DNA of 16,515 nucleotides from JBGQAS01 sp964498605 (GTDB taxonomy: Bacteria > Chloroflexota > Anaerolineae > Anaerolineales > Anaerolineaceae), in contig CAZCHK010000050.1 of NCBI GenBank assembly GCA_964498605.1, positions 1 to 16,515 of the forward strand, read 5' to 3'. A program made the position numbers and the translations under genes. Of this stretch, positions 6,158 through 13,776 are shown in pieces (position 1 is the first letter of the stretch; every line of letters begins with the position of its first letter). The notes under the pieces were generated by a model. That model was not told where the DNA came from, did not search any database, and was given only the letters and a program-made list of their open reading frames with translations.

Positions 6158-8664
6158 TTCGCCTCCTTGGAAATATTCTCAAGGTTTTGAACACTGATAG
6201 AGAATTCCAAGGCCTTGTCGACATTGGGTACTTCTCGCATTCTTCTTGCGCGCTGTTCCATTTGCGGGCGAAGTCTTTGAATTTCTTCCTTGAGCACGTC
6301 TTCCGGAATGCTGGAAAGGTTCGCCTGCATTTCATTCATTACGCGCGCATACTTGTCGCCTTCTGCGGCTGAAATCCATTCCACCCTGAAGCGCCCCGGA
6401 GACATCCCCATTTTTTCAAATGTTTTACCAAGCCTCTCAGCCCGTGTCGCCCCAACGATTTGACCTGTTATGTAATGGCAATCCTGAGGATGACACCCGG
6501 AATACAGTACGGCACCCGCGCCTAGCCGAAATGCCTCGTATAAAAAGTCTGAGTCCATGCGCGCGGAACACATCACCCTTATGCCACGTTCGTTTGCCGT
6601 GTACTCGAAATGGCTCGTGCCAGCCAAATCTGCGCCACCATAAGAGCACCAGTGGCATCGGAAAGCGAGGATTTTCTTTTCCGGGTTAACAGCCAGCAGT
6701 GCCTGCAGCTGGGCAAATATTTGAGCGTCCGTAAAATGCAGCTGTGTGATAGCATTGTGCGGGCATTCCGCCACACAACCACCGCAGCCGTGGCATTTCG
6801 CGGTCACGACAAAAGCGGGTTTGCCAACTTCGTAATCTATTGCTCCATACGGGCATGCTTTCGCGCACAAACCGCATTGTTTTCCCTGGGCGCTGATGCA
6901 TTTGTCCGGCCAGACAAGTGCCACCGTGGGTTCAATTTCCCACTCGTCCGCGTGGAGGATGCGGCTGGCTCTTGACGAGGCAGCCAACCCCTGTGAAACA
7001 CTGGAAGGGATGTCTTTCAATCCCTGGCACGCCCCGGCTAAAAATACTCCGTCTGTCGGTGTGTCAATTGGTCTCAGCTTGGGGTGATACTCCATGAAAA
7101 AGCCGCCCGGGCTCTGGACAATATTCAAAACACTTCCCATTGTCGCTTGATCCGGCTGAGGGATACCTGCTTGATTCAACATGACCAGGTTGTATTCTTT
7201 TTCAATCACTTTTCCCAATGAAATGTCCTCGGAGTGGACAAACAGATTGTGGGTTTTTGAGTCTTCAGTTATCAGGCTGGGTCGACCCTGGATAAAGTGA
7301 ATTCCCATCTGGCGTGCCCGATCGTAGAATTCTTCATAGCCTTTCGATGGTGTGCGAATGTCCATGTAGTAAATTGTGATGTCAATGTCAGGGTACATCT
7401 GCTTGAGAAGGACCGCGTTCTTTAACGAGTACATGCAGCAGAAATTTGAGCAATACTGGTTGTACCGTTTATCCCTCGAGCCGACACAATTGATAAATGC
7501 GATCGACGCTGGATTTTTATTGTCGCTGGGCCGGATCAAATTGCCTGCTGTGGGTCCAGCAGAATTGTTCAAGCGTTCCATTTCCATGGACGTGATCACA
7601 TTGGGGTATGTACCATATCCATATTCTTCCATTACAGATGGATCAAAGTGGTCAAAGCCGGTAGAAACGATGATCGCCCCGACATCTTCCCAGGTGACTT
7701 TGTCTTCCATGGAAAAATCAATTGCTTCGAGCTTTCCACATGCTTCCACGCATTTGTAGCAGTGAATGCAGTGTTCCATGTCTATTGTGTAGCGTAGAGG
7801 AACCGCCTGGCTCATGGGAACATAAGCTGCTTTACGAGGCGCCAGATTCAACTCGAAATAATTAGGAACCTCAATTGGACACACTTTCGCACATTCGCCG
7901 CATCCATTGCACTTATCAGTATGAACGAATTTGCTTTTTTCTCGCAGTTGGACCTTGAAATTACCAACGAAACCCTCTACCCGCTCCACTTCAGTGAAGG
8001 CTTTTATCGTGATGTTGGGCTGACGCGCCGCGTCAACCATTTTTGGGGCGAGAATTCATATGGAGCAGTCCATCGTTGGGAATGTCTTATTCAGCTGCGA
8101 CATCACTCCTCCGATGGTAGGTTGTTTCTCCACAAGTATGGTCTTAATTCCCTGTTCCGCCAAATCAAGCGCACAGCTGATTCCTGCGACCCCTCCTCCA
8201 ATGACCATCGCTTTTTTTGTTACCGGGACTTTGATCATGTCCAGAGGTGTCAGGAAGCTGGCCTTTGCCACCGCTGCAGCCGTAAGATCTTTTGCCTTCT
8301 GTAAGGCACCAGCTTTGTCGTGCCCGTGAGCCCAGGTGCATTGTTCCCGTATATTGGCCATTTCCATTAAAAATGGATTCAAACCGGCCTCAGCAACCGC
8401 TGCTCTGAATGTAGGCTCGTGCATTCTTACTGAACAAGCTGAAACAACGACCCGGTTCAATTTGAACTTCTTGATATCCTCTTTGATCAAAGTCTGGCCA
8501 GTATCCGCACATGCATAATATGTCTCCGCGGCACGGACTACACCAGGAAGATGGGAAACATATTCAGCCACCTCTTTGGGATCGATAACACCAGCGATGT
8601 TGGTGCCACAGTGACAAACATACACACCTATACGCAATTCTTGATTTTCTAATTCTTCAGCCAT
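6154..8664 (-). CDS. hdrA: HdrA-MvhD fusion, selenoprotein (UGA read through as Sec)
   Basis: An 836-residue flavoprotein when the UGA at 8056-8058 is read as Sec203. The N-terminal domain has CHCG (C17, C19), C52 and C77. The FAD domain begins GGGVAG (156-161). The UGA sits in MDCSIUILAPKM, where HdrA proteins have Cys or Sec. Next come a ferredoxin pair (C252/C255/C258/C262 and C299/C302/C305/C309), the rest of the FAD domain with FLAGACQGLKDIP, and a second ferredoxin pair (about 589-634). Residues 663-770 form an MvhD domain (FRCHWCSYGGADLAG, SGCHPQDCHY). Known HdrA is the electron-bifurcating centre of Hdr complexes; methanogen HdrA is about 650 residues without MvhD. CACAGGAG lies 4 nt before ATG 8664. 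The downstream half has no ribosome site, which argues against two separate genes. It overlaps the HdrC-like gene by 4 nt. Confidence 0.9.
8018..8038 (-). promoter_or_regulatory. candidate bacterial SECIS hairpin
   Basis: On the coding strand the arm GGTTGACGC pairs with GCGTCAGCC across the 3-nt loop GGC: nine pairs, one of them G-U. The apical loop begins 27 nt after the UGA and starts with G. Bacterial SECIS elements lie within the coding region shortly after the UGA, with a small apical loop that has a G among its first two bases and about 16-37 nt separation. This hairpin meets each condition. It would bind SelB to recruit Sec-tRNA. Confidence 0.7.
8056..8058 (-). other. in-frame UGA, probable selenocysteine codon of hdrA
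   Basis: The codon between TCC ATA and ATT CTC is TGA. The reading frame before and after it is the same, the protein homology runs through without a gap, and the codon replaces one conserved cysteine in a C-x2-C context (C200-x2-U203). That is the classic sign of Sec rather than a pseudogene stop. selA, selB, selD and tRNA-Sec are not in the window, so the recoding machinery is inferred. Confidence 0.85.
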
Positions 8665-8692
8665 TTTGCTCCTGTGCTATGCAGTGTGTAAT

Positions 8693-9187
8693 TTACTCTT
8701 TGGGTCCTAGGACCAGGTCTTTTGCAAGTCTTCTGCGCGCTTTTTGTGAGCGTTGATCGGAAGTAACTAGCTCCAGTGCGTCCTTTGGACACCACAACAC
8801 GCACTGAGGGCCGCCTTCAATGCCTTCACATTGGTCGCAGATTTCTGCCAGTTTCGTCGTCGGGTTAATGTAAATCGCACCAAAATCGCACGCCTCGATG
8901 CACCAAGCACACCCGTCGCATTTGGCAGGGTCAATACGAATGATGCCTGTCTCGGGGTCCTGATGCAGAGCGTCTCGCGTACAGGCGACTACGCATGGTG
9001 CATCTTCACAGGTTCTGCAGGCAACGGCAGTGATCAATATCTCTTCTGCGCGTACAACTCTGATCCTGCTTCTGTAGGTGTTGAATTCACCTGCGTGGGT
9101 GTATGAACAAACATACTCGCACAGCTGGCATCCCACGCATTTATCATAGTCACAAGCAATGTACTTGAATTTTAAGTTTGTCGTCAT
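8693..9187 (-). CDS. four-cluster ferredoxin subunit (HycB/DmsB-like) partner of AOR
   Basis: A 164-residue electron-transfer protein with sixteen ligand cysteines in four groups: C17/C20/C23/C27, C57/C60/C65/C69, C90/C93/C96/C100 and C117/C120/C129/C133. The spacing (CRTCEDAPCVVAC, CDQC followed by a longer loop) is that of the DmsB/HycB/HydN family, which binds four [4Fe-4S] clusters and feeds molybdopterin enzymes. The open frame extends up to 9289 inside the AOR gene, but ATG 9187 is the better start: TTGGAG lies 6 nt upstream, outside the AOR gene, and the family's first cluster follows soon after. It sits 20 nt after the AOR and 28 nt before hdrA. It is the natural bridge between AOR and HdrA, a role comparable to BamC in the Bam complex. 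Confidence 0.9.
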   Translation of the reverse strand: MTTNLKFKYIACDYDKCVGCQLCEYVCSYTHAGEFNTYRSRIRVVRAEEILITAVACRTCEDAPCVVACTRDALHQDPETGIIRIDPAKCDGCAWCIEACDFGAIYINPTTKLAEICDQCEGIEGGPQCVLWCPKDALELVTSDQRSQKARRRLAKDLVLGPKE

Positions 9188-9207
9188 GATCTGCTCCAAT
9201 TCAGTAG

Positions 9208-11094
9208 TTAAACACCAATCTGCTCTGCGACATCCGGCATCCCGAGATCGACTAGTTTCTTTTTCGGGATCAGACCTTCTTTGGTCCAACCCTTTGCCTC
9301 GTAATATTGGTCTTTCATGTATTCCAATTCTTCTTCCGTAACTACATAGCCTGCAGAAGGCCCCTTTGTCATGGGATCATGGTGCCATCGATAAGGCAGT
9401 GCATCATCTTCGCGTTTCCAACCTTCACGAATGTTGAACGCTTTCTTAATCGTGTGGGCTCTTTCACCAATCAAATCTATGTCGTTATATTCAAAATTCC
9501 ATCCGGTGGTAGCGTTGATCAGCGCTGCAATGCTTGGCCAGGCTCCTGATCGGTCAGCTTTTCCAGTAAAACAGCGGCGGATAAACTTACAAAGTGGAAG
9601 CGTGTCGTAAACAGCCGCATATTCTTCAGATTCACGTGCGTGCTTGCCCCTGGTTTCATCCACAACGAAACGGTCAACGACACCGGTTATGTCCACGTCG
9701 TATGCTGCGCTGCGATTGTGACAACCGCCACGAACGCCTACTGCAGAACCCAGCGCAAATGTTTTTAAACCTCGGGCATCATAACCAGGCGATTCCAGAC
9801 CTTTTGTGTTCATCGCCCATTTATATGTTTCAGCTTTTCTCTCCTGATCAATGGTTCTGGATGCAATCCGGGTACCTTCTGAAAGTAACGCGCCAATCCC
9901 CTCTTTATCACGGATCATTTCTGCCAGTGTAACAGCCGCCTCGCCGTTTCCGAAATTCGGTTCAAATCCTTCGGGATATTTCTTGCACTTGAAGTCTTCT
10001 TTTTTGAATACTCCCTTTTCGAAACACTCCATCGCCCAGGAAATCGTCACACCCGTGGACATGGAATCCATACCGCACTCATCCTCGATATCGATCATTT
10101 TTATCGATGCGCGAAGATCACCAATCCCGCAATTGGAGCTGTTCGCGTAAAGTGACTCGTATTCAATGCCTGTTATCGCTCCTTTATATGGACCATCTTT
10201 GACCAGGGACATTTGCTCACATGCAATCGGGCATTGCGCGCAGGCGATCGTTTTTACCTTATGATGTTCAGACAAGTGTTCCCCGGAAATCTGCTCGGCG
10301 AATTCAAATGTTCCCTCTTGATAGTTCCTGGTTGGCAGCAACCCAAGCTTGTTCATATTCAGCATGTTCGTCACGGTTCCCAAGACACGGTACTTGGACG
10401 TGTGTGGACCTTGAGCTTGATCCGTGATGTCAAAGGACATCTTCATTAAGGTTTCGGGGTCAGCCACTTTAATGCCATTGGTCCCTCGTACAGATAATGC
10501 TTTTAGCTTTTTAAATCCCCAGATCATGCCATGTCCGGTTCGACCCGCCTGCCGTCCATCATTGGTCACATTTGCAATCCTCACCATGTTTTCGCCGGCG
10601 ACACCGATTGTCATGGATCGAACCTGGTCATCATTGAGATCTACCCTTATCGCTTCTTCCGTCTCAAAAGTACCCATGCCAAGGTACTTTTTTGCATTGC
10701 GATATTCAATTCGCTGATCATCAATAAAAACATTAACCCATTCAGCGCTGTTGTTATGAAGAACCAATCCATCCCAGCCTGCCCGTTTCAATGCAATGGC
10801 AAACCAGCTTCCTGAAAGGCTGTCCCCGATCCAACCAGTCAGCGGGGATTTGGAAGCCAGGCCGAATTTTCCTCCCACGGGCACGGGGGTACCGGCAAAA
10901 ATTCCATTGGCTACACAGATTGGGTTTTCTGCTGATAGTGGATCGCATTTCGGCGTAATGTTCTCCCAGCACAACCTGCTCGCCATCGAAACTCCCCCAA
11001 TCCACATTTTATACCACTCTTCCGGTTTCTCCTCTACCCAATGTTTTCTAGATGCTAAATCGATATGAAGTATTTTGCCACTGTAGCCAAACAT
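9208..11094 (-). CDS. aldehyde ferredoxin oxidoreductase family, tungsten enzyme (Hdr-linked)
   Basis: A 628-residue AOR-family enzyme. Members bind a tungsten (rarely molybdenum) bis-pyranopterin and one [4Fe-4S] cluster; most oxidise aldehydes to acids and reduce ferredoxin, while BamB relatives reduce aromatic rings. Cluster ligands are C285/C288/C292 (CAQCPIAC), with C502 in DTLPLCKF as fourth. Other family segments include KSPLTG, GIEYES, NSSNCGIGDL and RGGCHNRSAAYD. The pterin-binding stretch reads AGRTGHGMIWGFKKLKAL, where most AORs, including the second one here, have AGRGGVG. DTLPLC also departs from the common DxxGxC. AAGGAG lies 8 nt before ATG 11094. Its position ahead of ferredoxin, HdrA and hydrogenase genes suggests H2-linked chemistry, possibly acid or aromatic reduction instead of simple aldehyde oxidation. 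The substrate cannot be read from sequence. Confidence 0.92.
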   Translation of the reverse strand: MFGYSGKILHIDLASRKHWVEEKPEEWYKMWIGGVSMASRLCWENITPKCDPLSAENPICVANGIFAGTPVPVGGKFGLASKSPLTGWIGDSLSGSWFAIALKRAGWDGLVLHNNSAEWVNVFIDDQRIEYRNAKKYLGMGTFETEEAIRVDLNDDQVRSMTIGVAGENMVRIANVTNDGRQAGRTGHGMIWGFKKLKALSVRGTNGIKVADPETLMKMSFDITDQAQGPHTSKYRVLGTVTNMLNMNKLGLLPTRNYQEGTFEFAEQISGEHLSEHHKVKTIACAQCPIACEQMSLVKDGPYKGAITGIEYESLYANSSNCGIGDLRASIKMIDIEDECGMDSMSTGVTISWAMECFEKGVFKKEDFKCKKYPEGFEPNFGNGEAAVTLAEMIRDKEGIGALLSEGTRIASRTIDQERKAETYKWAMNTKGLESPGYDARGLKTFALGSAVGVRGGCHNRSAAYDVDITGVVDRFVVDETRGKHARESEEYAAVYDTLPLCKFIRRCFTGKADRSGAWPSIAALINATTGWNFEYNDIDLIGERAHTIKKAFNIREGWKREDDALPYRWHHDPMTKGPSAGYVVTEEELEYMKDQYYEAKGWTKEGLIPKKKLVDLGMPDVAEQIGV

Positions 11095-11109
11095 GATTCA
11101 TTCTCCTTG

Positions 11110-11412
11110 TTAATAAATTCGTTTGGATCCACCTGCAAGGATTGACATTAATATCAACTGCTCACCATCGACCGCGAGTTCCTTCATAATTTCAGGTGTA
11201 ATCATTTTTTTTCCATTTTTACTTAACAGATTCGAGGGCAGTAATTGCCTGGTTTTTGCATCAATCACTTGGTTCAGCAGTTTTGGAAATTCTTCTGATA
11301 ATCTCGAAACGATATCATCATAGCTCATGGGACTCGCCGAGGCAACTTCACATCGAGAAGTCCCTGTCAGCACCCTGGATAATCCGATAAATTCAACTTC
11401 TACTTTAACCAT
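11110..11412 (-). CDS. MoaD/ThiS-like beta-grasp protein with C-terminal extension
   Basis: A 100-residue small protein, first in the operon and 15 nt before the AOR gene. The start (VKVEVEFIGLSRVLTG), the central acidic helix and the end ILMSILAGG fit the MoaD/ThiS fold, whose C-terminal Gly-Gly is thiocarboxylated to donate sulfur during molybdopterin synthesis. Here G94-G95 is followed by SKRIY, so the glycines are not terminal. They would have to be exposed by cleavage, or the protein does something else, such as acting as an AOR assembly factor. MoaD-like genes next to AOR genes are common. ATG 11412 has only GCGAG directly before it, a poor ribosome site. No better start exists without losing the first strand. 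Confidence 0.75.
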   Translation of the reverse strand: MVKVEVEFIGLSRVLTGTSRCEVASASPMSYDDIVSRLSEEFPKLLNQVIDAKTRQLLPSNLLSKNGKKMITPEIMKELAVDGEQLILMSILAGGSKRIY

Positions 11413-11417
11413 CTCGC

Positions 11418-11441
11418 ATTATATAATTAACGAAAATTATA
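11418..11441 (-). promoter_or_regulatory. candidate -10 elements upstream of the AOR-Hdr-hydrogenase operon
   Basis: Two perfect TATAAT hexamers read on the minus strand at 11418-11423 and 11436-11441, ahead of ATG 11412. The nearer is 5 nt from the ATG and would give an almost leaderless mRNA; the farther gives a leader of roughly 18 nt without a good Shine-Dalgarno site. No convincing -35 lies 16-18 nt upstream of either, so an activator or a different sigma factor may be needed. Confidence 0.35.
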
Positions 11442-11442
11442 T
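11421..11442. repeat. AT-rich inverted repeat, candidate operator
   Basis: ATATAATT and AATTATAT form perfect 8-bp arms around the 6-nt spacer AACGAA. The dyad lies 8 bp from the MoaD-like start codon and covers both minus-strand TATAAT boxes, so a bound protein would block the operon promoter. The arms contain only A and T, so a chance origin is possible. Confidence 0.4.
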
Positions 11443-11529
11443 CCTTAACTATCATGTCTTATTGGTCAGTAATCGGAAATAGATTAACTTCACTAAAAAT
11501 GTATGATATCTATCCAGTTCGTTTTGCGC

Positions 11530-11567
11530 TAGAATTATACTTGAATAACCAATGAATCATAAGGAGG
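11530..11567 (+). promoter_or_regulatory. candidate -10 boxes and strong ribosome site of second AOR module
   Basis: TAGAAT (11530-11535) and TATACT (11536-11541) each match five of six -10 consensus bases, but neither has a recognisable -35. AAGGAGG (11561-11567) stands 4 nt before ATG 11572 and is an unambiguous Shine-Dalgarno site that fixes the start of the ferredoxin gene. Confidence 0.45.
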
Positions 11568-11571
11568 ACCG

Positions 11572-11961
11572 ATGCGTCTGATTGCGGATAGTACGAAATG
11601 CAGTGGTTGCAGGTCTTGTCTTGTTGCGTGTTCCCTCAATCTTTTTGGTGAAAACAATCCCAAAAAAGCTGCCATCAACCTGATCCCGCACTTTCCAGAT
11701 CCGGGTGTGTATGAAGTCAAAGTATGCACACAGTGCGGAGAATGTGCTGCCGTGTGTCCGGTAAACGCGATAAAACAGGATGACCGTGGTGTTTATTATG
11801 TCCAATTTGATGAATGCATCCAATGTGAAGCTTGCGTTCCGGTGTGTCCTGAAGATGTGATGTATTTCTGTACTGAACTCGCGCAGTCAGCATGGAAATG
11901 CGATCTTTGCGGTGACTGCATCAAGGTTTGTGGTACTGATGTTTTCAGTATTGTGGAGTGA
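11572..11961 (+). CDS. four-cluster ferredoxin-like subunit of AOR (AorA-like)
   Basis: A 129-residue protein with sixteen cysteines in four groups: C10/C13/C16/C20, C52/C55/C58/C62, C82/C85/C88/C92 and C110/C113/C116/C120 (plus C100). It probably carries four [4Fe-4S] clusters. Small polyferredoxins of this type, such as AorA of the Aromatoleum AorABC enzyme, form electron-conducting chains on AOR catalytic subunits. The gene lies 9 nt before the AOR gene, in one operon with it. It differs from the ferredoxin of the minus-strand operon in length and in cysteine spacing (all four groups are compact CxxCxxCxxxC), so the two modules are not recent duplicates. No FAD subunit like AorC follows, so the electron acceptor is probably ferredoxin or unknown. 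Confidence 0.9.
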   Translation: MRLIADSTKCSGCRSCLVACSLNLFGENNPKKAAINLIPHFPDPGVYEVKVCTQCGECAAVCPVNAIKQDDRGVYYVQFDECIQCEACVPVCPEDVMYFCTELAQSAWKCDLCGDCIKVCGTDVFSIVE

Positions 11962-11970
11962 GGTGAAATC

Positions 11971-13776
11971 ATGAATGGCTACGGCGGATCTATTTTACGT
12001 GTGAACCTTGCAGAAAAAAAGTTCATAAAAACACCTACACCCGAGGATATGGCTCGTGATTACATTGGTGGAAGAGGTTTTGGAGCCTATCTGCTTTACA
12101 AAGAAATCAAGAAAGGAATCGACCCTCTTGGGCCTGAGAACAAGGTGATCATTTCCAGCGGGCCGATTTCAGGACTAATGATCCCTGGTGCCGGAAAAAT
12201 GGATTGGACGACAAAATCGCCATTGACCGGGGGTTACGCGAGTGCGTCACTAGGTGGGATGCTCACCGCTGAACTGAAATACGCAGGTATTGATTCCATA
12301 ATTATCGAAGGGGAAAGTGCTGCTCCCGTCTATCTACTGATTAACGATGCTTCTGATCTGTGGGGAAAAGGGACTTTTGATTGTGAAAAGACTCTCAAAG
12401 ATCGACATGGCGAAGAGTATCAAGTGGCAGTCATTGGCCCGGCCGCTGAAAAAGGAGTGCTTTACGCGCATATCAATCACGATTACGGAAGGCAGGCTGG
12501 AAGAGGCGGCGTTGGAACTGTCCTTGGTAAGAAGAAATTAAAAGCAATTGTCATCCGCGGGACGAAACCTATCCCGGTAGCGGATACGGATTCTTACAGA
12601 AGATCCGGGATGGCGCTTTACAAAGCCTGCAAAGACGCAGAGGGTTTAAAACCCTGGCAAACCTACGGAACGACTATCGTGGTGAGCTGGTGTGATGAAG
12701 TCGGCGCGCTTCCGACCAGAAATTTCAGCGCAGGATCTTTTGAGGATGGGAAGAATCTTTATGGACCTGTGATGCGCAATGAAATTGTCAAAACTGACAA
12801 AGGATGTTTTGGCTGCCCCAGCCCTTGTGGAAAATACAGCTACATGAAGCGCTACGATACACGAGTGGAAGGCCCGGAGTATGAGACGATCGGCATGCTG
12901 GGTTCCAACCTTGGTTTAGCGGATATCCAGGATGTGGCGGAAGCCAACAGGTTATGCGATGATCTGGGCATAGACACAATCAGCACAGGTGGAGTGATCA
13001 GCTGGGCGATCGAGTGTTTTCAAAATGGCATTTTTACGGAGAACGATACAGATGGATTGGTGCTTGAATTCGGCAACGCGCCAGTGGTCTTTTCTCTCAT
13101 AAAGAAAATTGCCAACATGGAGGGTTTTGGGGCACTGCTTGCCTTGGGGACAAAAAAGGCTTCGGCAAAATTTGGAAAAGGAAGCGAGCGGTTTGCGATA
13201 CAGGTCAAGGGTATGGAACAATCCGCGTACGCAACGCACAACGCCACCGCGATGCTTCTCGCGTACATGACCTGCGATGTTGGCGCTCATCATAACCGTG
13301 CCTGGGCAATCACATACGATCTGGCCGTAGGCCGTGACAAAATCGTTCCAGAGAAAGTTGCCAAAGTGATCTGGTTCCAGAATTTTAGACCGATGTTTGA
13401 TGTGCTGGGAGCCTGCAGGCTTCAATGGGTCGAGCTGTCCATTGAAAGGGACCTGTATTGCCCAGCTTTAGAGGCCATTACTGGCATAAAAAGATCATGG
13501 GAAGACCTGGAAAAAGTAGGAGCACGAGTCTGGAATCTGACCCGATTGTTCTGGATCCGTGAGAATGAAGGTTTTGGTCGCAAATGGGACATGCCAGCGC
13601 GAAGATTTTTTGAAGATGCCCCCAAGACAGGCGTTACCAAAGGCCAAATTACGAAGCTCGAAGACGTTGAGAAACTACTCGACATGTACTACGAGCAGCG
13701 CGGCTGGGATTCCAACGGCATACCGAAGACTGACACACTGGTTGAATTAGGTTTGGGAGAATTTGTTGAGCCATAA
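11971..13776 (+). CDS. aldehyde ferredoxin oxidoreductase, tungsten enzyme (second copy)
   Basis: A 601-residue AOR close to the canonical family pattern. The [4Fe-4S] ligands are C279/C282/C286 (CFGCPSPC) and C482 in DVLGAC, the usual DxxGxC. The pterin-binding segment is AGRGGVGTVLGKKKLKAI, and KSPLTGGYASASLGG, GPEYETIG and GALPTRNF are also typical. The enzyme would oxidise aldehydes to carboxylates with a tungsten bis-pyranopterin cofactor, in the cytoplasm, passing electrons to the adjacent four-cluster protein. GAGGTG lies 5 nt before ATG 11971. The 3' end overlaps the TTG start of the MoaD-like gene. The sequence differs widely from the other AOR of the window (628 residues, variant AGRTGHG), so the two probably have different substrates. 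Confidence 0.95.
   Translation: MNGYGGSILRVNLAEKKFIKTPTPEDMARDYIGGRGFGAYLLYKEIKKGIDPLGPENKVIISSGPISGLMIPGAGKMDWTTKSPLTGGYASASLGGMLTAELKYAGIDSIIIEGESAAPVYLLINDASDLWGKGTFDCEKTLKDRHGEEYQVAVIGPAAEKGVLYAHINHDYGRQAGRGGVGTVLGKKKLKAIVIRGTKPIPVADTDSYRRSGMALYKACKDAEGLKPWQTYGTTIVVSWCDEVGALPTRNFSAGSFEDGKNLYGPVMRNEIVKTDKGCFGCPSPCGKYSYMKRYDTRVEGPEYETIGMLGSNLGLADIQDVAEANRLCDDLGIDTISTGGVISWAIECFQNGIFTENDTDGLVLEFGNAPVVFSLIKKIANMEGFGALLALGTKKASAKFGKGSERFAIQVKGMEQSAYATHNATAMLLAYMTCDVGAHHNRAWAITYDLAVGRDKIVPEKVAKVIWFQNFRPMFDVLGACRLQWVELSIERDLYCPALEAITGIKRSWEDLEKVGARVWNLTRLFWIRENEGFGRKWDMPARRFFEDAPKTGVTKGQITKLEDVEKLLDMYYEQRGWDSNGIPKTDTLVELGLGEFVEP
13755..13768 (+). promoter_or_regulatory. ribosome site deciding a TTG start
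   Basis: GGGAG (13755-13759) lies 6 nt before TTG 13766 and 3 nt before TTG 13763. It selects a start inside the 3' end of the AOR gene and supports translational coupling. The downstream ATG 13802 would delete the first beta-strand of the MoaD fold. Confidence 0.55.

Noticed and set aside
6154..8664. HdrA as a pseudogene or as two separate genes
   Set aside because: There is no frameshift, the only interruption is a UGA at a conserved Cys/Sec site, a SECIS-like hairpin follows, and the second half has no ribosome site.
8693..9289. Longer ferredoxin frame starting at 9289 inside the AOR gene
   Set aside because: The extra 34 residues are arginine-rich and out of character, and ATG 9187 has a good ribosome site just outside the AOR gene.
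1796..11412. Calling the operon a class II benzoyl-CoA reductase (Bam)
   Set aside because: AOR, ferredoxin, HdrA-like and MvhD-like parts match, but there is no HdrB-like BamD and no Nuo-like BamGHI, and a hydrogenase is present instead. The resemblance is kept only as an analogy.
12952..13425. 157-residue minus-strand open frame
   Set aside because: Antisense to the second AOR, whose cluster motifs and length are clear.
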